Shown here piece by piece: positions 61,539 to 64,000 of a stretch of DNA of 64,000 bases. The stretch is from assembly GCF_003363435.1 (NCBI RefSeq), contig NZ_QRCT01000014.1:59332-123331 (forward strand), read 5' to 3'. The position numbers were made by a program, and so were the translations under genes. How positions within the stretch are numbered: the first letter of the stretch is position 1; every line of letters starts with the position of its first letter. Under the pieces are notes generated by a model, which did no database searches, had not been told where the DNA came from, and worked only from the letters and a program-made list of their open reading frames with translations. This DNA comes from Anaerosacchariphilus polymeriproducens. Its GTDB lineage: Bacteria; Bacillota; Clostridia; Lachnospirales; Lachnospiraceae.

Positions 61539-62178
61539 AGGAATTCTCCAATCTCATTTTATTTTGGATTTCACTTTGTATCATTTCTCCAGTAACTTGT
61601 TGCAACACCCCTAAGTTGATATCATACCGGTAATCTTTCTCCCTATGGTTAAAAAATAGGATTCCGTTTCTTTTTTTAGATTGACTTGTATCGCTGTTAT
61701 CAATAATGTCAAACAAAAAACCTGTTTCCGATTCTATATAATACATTTGAAAGATATCTCTTCCTGATATCTGTTTCTCTATAGGTTCTCCTAACTCCTT
61801 ATTCTCCTGTAAAAATGGATATTTTTCTATTAGATAGTTCACGATAGAATCTGTCGCGATCGATTCGAAATAGTAAGAATCTATATCTTTTTTTTGTATA
61901 ATAACTGACTTTTTTTCATCAACCAGACCTATCCACATCCCCTGTATGCAAAGATATTTCTTAGCCTTTTTATACTCAATTAATCGCGAAAAAATGAGGG
62001 CACCTTTTATTGTAAAAGTATCATGATTTGCCAAAATTCCCTTTTGTATCAGATTGCTCTTTCCTTCCAATATTAACTCTTTATCTTTTTTAATATCAAA
62101 TGGTACTCCTTCCGGAATACCCATTATTTCGCTATTATCTATTCCACGGTTCAACACCATAATTTCATTTAATGTCAT
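61522..62178 (-). CDS. Type VII locus protein of unknown function
   Basis: A 218-residue soluble protein, mixed alpha/beta, with no motif I recognise; it includes YLCIQGMWIGLVDEKKSVII. No signal peptide or membrane segment. AGGAGGG precedes the ATG. Its place between two WXG-like genes suggests a secretion chaperone or adaptor comparable to EspG-type proteins, but there is no sequence evidence for that. Confidence 0.75.
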   Translation of the reverse strand: MTLNEIMVLNRGIDNSEIMGIPEGVPFDIKKDKELILEGKSNLIQKGILANHDTFTIKGALIFSRLIEYKKAKKYLCIQGMWIGLVDEKKSVIIQKKDIDSYYFESIATDSIVNYLIEKYPFLQENKELGEPIEKQISGRDIFQMYYIESETGFLFDIIDNSDTSQSKKRNGILFFNHREKDYRYDINLGVLQQVTGEMIQSEIQNKMRLENSYEQRK

Positions 62179-62189
62179 CTGATACCCTC

Positions 62190-62939
62190 CTAACGAATTA
62201 AACTATTAAGATTTCTTACTTGACTCGAATTTCCATAAAAACTTTCAGTATCTTGTTCTAACATTTGGATATGAGTTTTTAAAGCTTCATAAAAATACTT
62301 AATATCATCTAAATATATTTTAAAAAGTTCCGCTATTGCTATTGCTTTAACTTGAGTTTCCCCTTCCCATTTACCAGTATTAGCACCTAAATCTGTATAA
62401 AATTGATTGATTTCACTCAAAATTTTACTGTCAAAATCTTTAATAATATGATCTAACTTACTTACTGTGTCTGCAATTCCATCTTTTATTTCCACTAATT
62501 CAGAAGATGCTGTTTGATTAGGTCCTCCCCTTAACCATTCTGCAAAATTCTTACTCATGTTCTCGATATTAAATGCACTTTTTTCTGCATTATCTCTATC
62601 TTCTTTCAAATTGTCGGGTGGATAATTCTCTGCTCGAGTACTTTCCCAATCTATATTCCCATTCGTATCATATTGAAGGTTATAGCCGTTCTCTTGTGCA
62701 GACTTTTCGATATCTTCCGTTGATTGGTTCTGCATCTGTGATTCCCATTGCGCATATTCATTCTTATAAGCATCGTATTTATCTTTTGCATTCTCTGAAA
62801 TAGCGTCGCTGATTTTTTCACCGGTCTCTTCAATCTTATCCGCAACATTTTCTCTTACTTCATTCACATTTTCTACTACATCTTCCACTACCTCTTCCAC
62901 TTTGTCTTTCACCTTATCAATTACATCATCTAACCCCAT
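62190..62939 (-). CDS. Long WXG100-like protein with amphipathic N-terminal helix
   Basis: A 249-residue protein. Residues 1-60 form a very regular charged amphipathic helix (VKDKVEEVVEDVVENVNEV). A polar linker with PPDNLKEDRD follows. The C-terminal region (about 140-240) is a WXG100-type helical hairpin with GKWEGETQ, a true WxG turn. The fusion of a long N-terminal extension to a WXG hairpin makes it a probable secreted effector or carrier. AGGAGG precedes the ATG. Confidence 0.8.
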   Translation of the reverse strand: MGLDDVIDKVKDKVEEVVEDVVENVNEVRENVADKIEETGEKISDAISENAKDKYDAYKNEYAQWESQMQNQSTEDIEKSAQENGYNLQYDTNGNIDWESTRAENYPPDNLKEDRDNAEKSAFNIENMSKNFAEWLRGGPNQTASSELVEIKDGIADTVSKLDHIIKDFDSKILSEINQFYTDLGANTGKWEGETQVKAIAIAELFKIYLDDIKYFYEALKTHIQMLEQDTESFYGNSSQVRNLNSLIR

Positions 62940-62957
62940 ATTATCTTCCTCCTATTA

Positions 62958-63296
62958 TTAGATTCCGCCTTCTGCTGCCTCTAAAGCTCTCGCTACTTCT
63001 TCCCAATGTTCTGCTCTGATTCCTGCATTGACACCACATTGAACTACCTCGCTGGTCATCGTGGTACAATACCCCTTCAATACCTCATATTTGGTCTTCC
63101 ATTCTGATATCGCCTGTTTATAAGAATCTTCATAATACATTCCTTCCAGTGATGTACCTGCTTCTGGTGGATTACCTAAAGCTACATTGTTGATATTCAT
63201 TTGATATTCTGAGTTTATAGTTGATGCATGCTGTTTAAATTCCACTTCTGCTTTCCGATATTTCTGTGCCATCATTCTTGCGTAAGCTGCTGTCAT
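62958..63296 (-). CDS. Small helical type VII locus protein
   Basis: A 112-residue, mostly helical protein (AQKYRKAEVEFKQHASTINS; AISEWKTKYEVLKGYC) with a Trp in the second helix. WXG100-sized but without a WxG turn. AGGAGG precedes the ATG. Likely a partner of the 249-residue protein next to it, in the way ESX substrates pair; this is inference. Confidence 0.72.
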   Translation of the reverse strand: MTAAYARMMAQKYRKAEVEFKQHASTINSEYQMNINNVALGNPPEAGTSLEGMYYEDSYKQAISEWKTKYEVLKGYCTTMTSEVVQCGVNAGIRAEHWEEVARALEAAEGGI

Positions 63297-63318
63297 TCGT
63301 ATTCCTCCTATTTTTCTG

Positions 63319-64000
63319 TCATATTTCTATCACATCTGCAACCAAAGAAGTAATATTATCGGTTTCACCTTTTCCTTGTACCAAATAAATCATGTCCCGC
63401 AATATCCTTTTCACAACATCCGGATCTTTTCTTCGTAATGTTGCTACATAACGTTCTAACTCTTTTTCTGGCAGCAAATGGTACATCCCATCACAACAAA
63501 GAAAGAATGTATCACCATTTTTTAACCTTCCCTTATTGCGTTGTATCTTAATTGTCTCAGATGTCCCGATACATTGGTATAGTATGTGTTTATCAACACC
63601 CATACGAATTTGTTTTTCTGTCAAAACATTTTGCTTATTCTTTAAATTGGCCAAAGTATGATCTTGTGTAAGCTGCTGTAATGTAGTGTTATATTTATAA
63701 ATCCTGGTATCTCCGACATGAAAAATAAAATACTTTTTATTTATAATTAACAGAACAGACGCTGTCGTTCCTAACTTCTTTTCATTTCTTTCCCCGTAGG
63801 TCAGGATATCACGATTCACATCTAACAGGACTTTTTTAACTTCCTTCAATAGACACATTCTGGTATAGATATTATCTCCTTGGTATTTTGAAGCATTTTT
63901 TTCAAACCATAAACGGAATGCATCCACTACCTGACGACTCGCTAATTCTCCCTGCTGCATGCCTCCCATTCCGTCACAAAGAACTACCAAATGCATTTGG
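63319..64000 (-). CDS. PP2C-type protein phosphatase (partial, runs off the window)
   Basis: 225 codons visible, with the N-terminus beyond the right edge. The PP2C metal motifs are clear: LCDGMGGMQQGE near the start of the visible part, FHVGDTRIYKY, TQDHT, FLCCDGMYHLL and GETDNITSL. The frame stays open to the edge, and the usual first PP2C motif (a Gly-Asp-rich strand with an Asn-Gln) is missing here, so the true start lies outside. PP2C enzymes reverse Ser/Thr kinases; a kinase and FHA targets (EssC has FHA domains) would fit a phospho-switch controlling secretion. Confidence 0.92.
   Translation of the reverse strand, partial: QMHLVVLCDGMGGMQQGELASRQVVDAFRLWFEKNASKYQGDNIYTRMCLLKEVKKVLLDVNRDILTYGERNEKKLGTTASVLLIINKKYFIFHVGDTRIYKYNTTLQQLTQDHTLANLKNKQNVLTEKQIRMGVDKHILYQCIGTSETIKIQRNKGRLKNGDTFFLCCDGMYHLLPEKELERYVATLRRKDPDVVKRILRDMIYLVQGKGETDNITSLVADVIEI

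Overview
The window is AT-rich DNA with Gram-positive style ribosome binding sites (AGGAGG/AAGGAG), many sigma-A type promoters and rho-independent terminators. Gene content and order (dusB-greA followed by the ribosome binding site of a next gene, argF, coaX-birA, pfkA-dnaE) point to a member of the Clostridia, most likely a Lachnospiraceae-type gut Firmicute. Nearly everything is on the minus strand; the exceptions are a 63-residue membrane protein (16.5 kb) and a sugar-PTS operon (40.5-45 kb).

Region 1 (1-15.3 kb) is core chromosome: greA, dusB, coaX, a small conserved protein, birA, a 3-TM protein, argF, a patatin-like lipase, an SPFH/NfeD pair, an SH3/SleB-type wall hydrolase, a SPOUT RNA methyltransferase, a KtrA-type potassium regulator, pfkA and dnaE. 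Region 2 (15.3-20.4 kb) holds small accessory genes: a DUF2268 protease behind a MerR-type promoter, lipoproteins, and a MerR/short-chain dehydrogenase pair.

Region 3 (20.4-40.2 kb) is a class II lanthipeptide locus in two blocks. The biosynthetic block runs amidase, precursor peptide (lanA), lanM, lanT, a BceAB-type ABC transporter and a 43-residue membrane peptide. The immunity/regulation block is lanF-E-G-R-K. Between them lies a YesN/YesM two-component system joined to a ribose-type ABC system. Its ATPase has lost the Walker A and B motifs in both halves and its kinase has almost no extracellular domain, so it may be a sensory complex and not a pump.

Region 4 (40.5-45 kb, plus strand) is an RpiR-regulated alpha-glucoside PTS operon: IIBC, GH4 6-phospho-alpha-glucosidase with the CDMP motif, and IIA. 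A Phd/RelE-type toxin-antitoxin pair follows at 45.3-45.8 kb.

Region 5 (46-64 kb) is a type VII secretion (ESX/Yuk-like) locus that runs off the right edge. From right to left: a PP2C phosphatase, four small helical proteins (two WXG100-like), a zincin-motif candidate effector, two duplicated BspA-type leucine-rich lipoproteins, a zinc-ribbon membrane protein, a larger BspA-LRR membrane protein, YukD, the FtsK/SpoIIIE ATPase EssC with N-terminal FHA-like domains, a YwqJ-type deaminase toxin with ten 11-residue repeats, its probable immunity protein, and decayed toxin and immunity genes. No EssA, EssB or EsaA homologue is recognisable inside the window. The most unusual systems are the LRR/PP2C-decorated type VII locus, the pseudo-ATPase two-component operon, and the split lanthipeptide cluster with its unreported small membrane gene.
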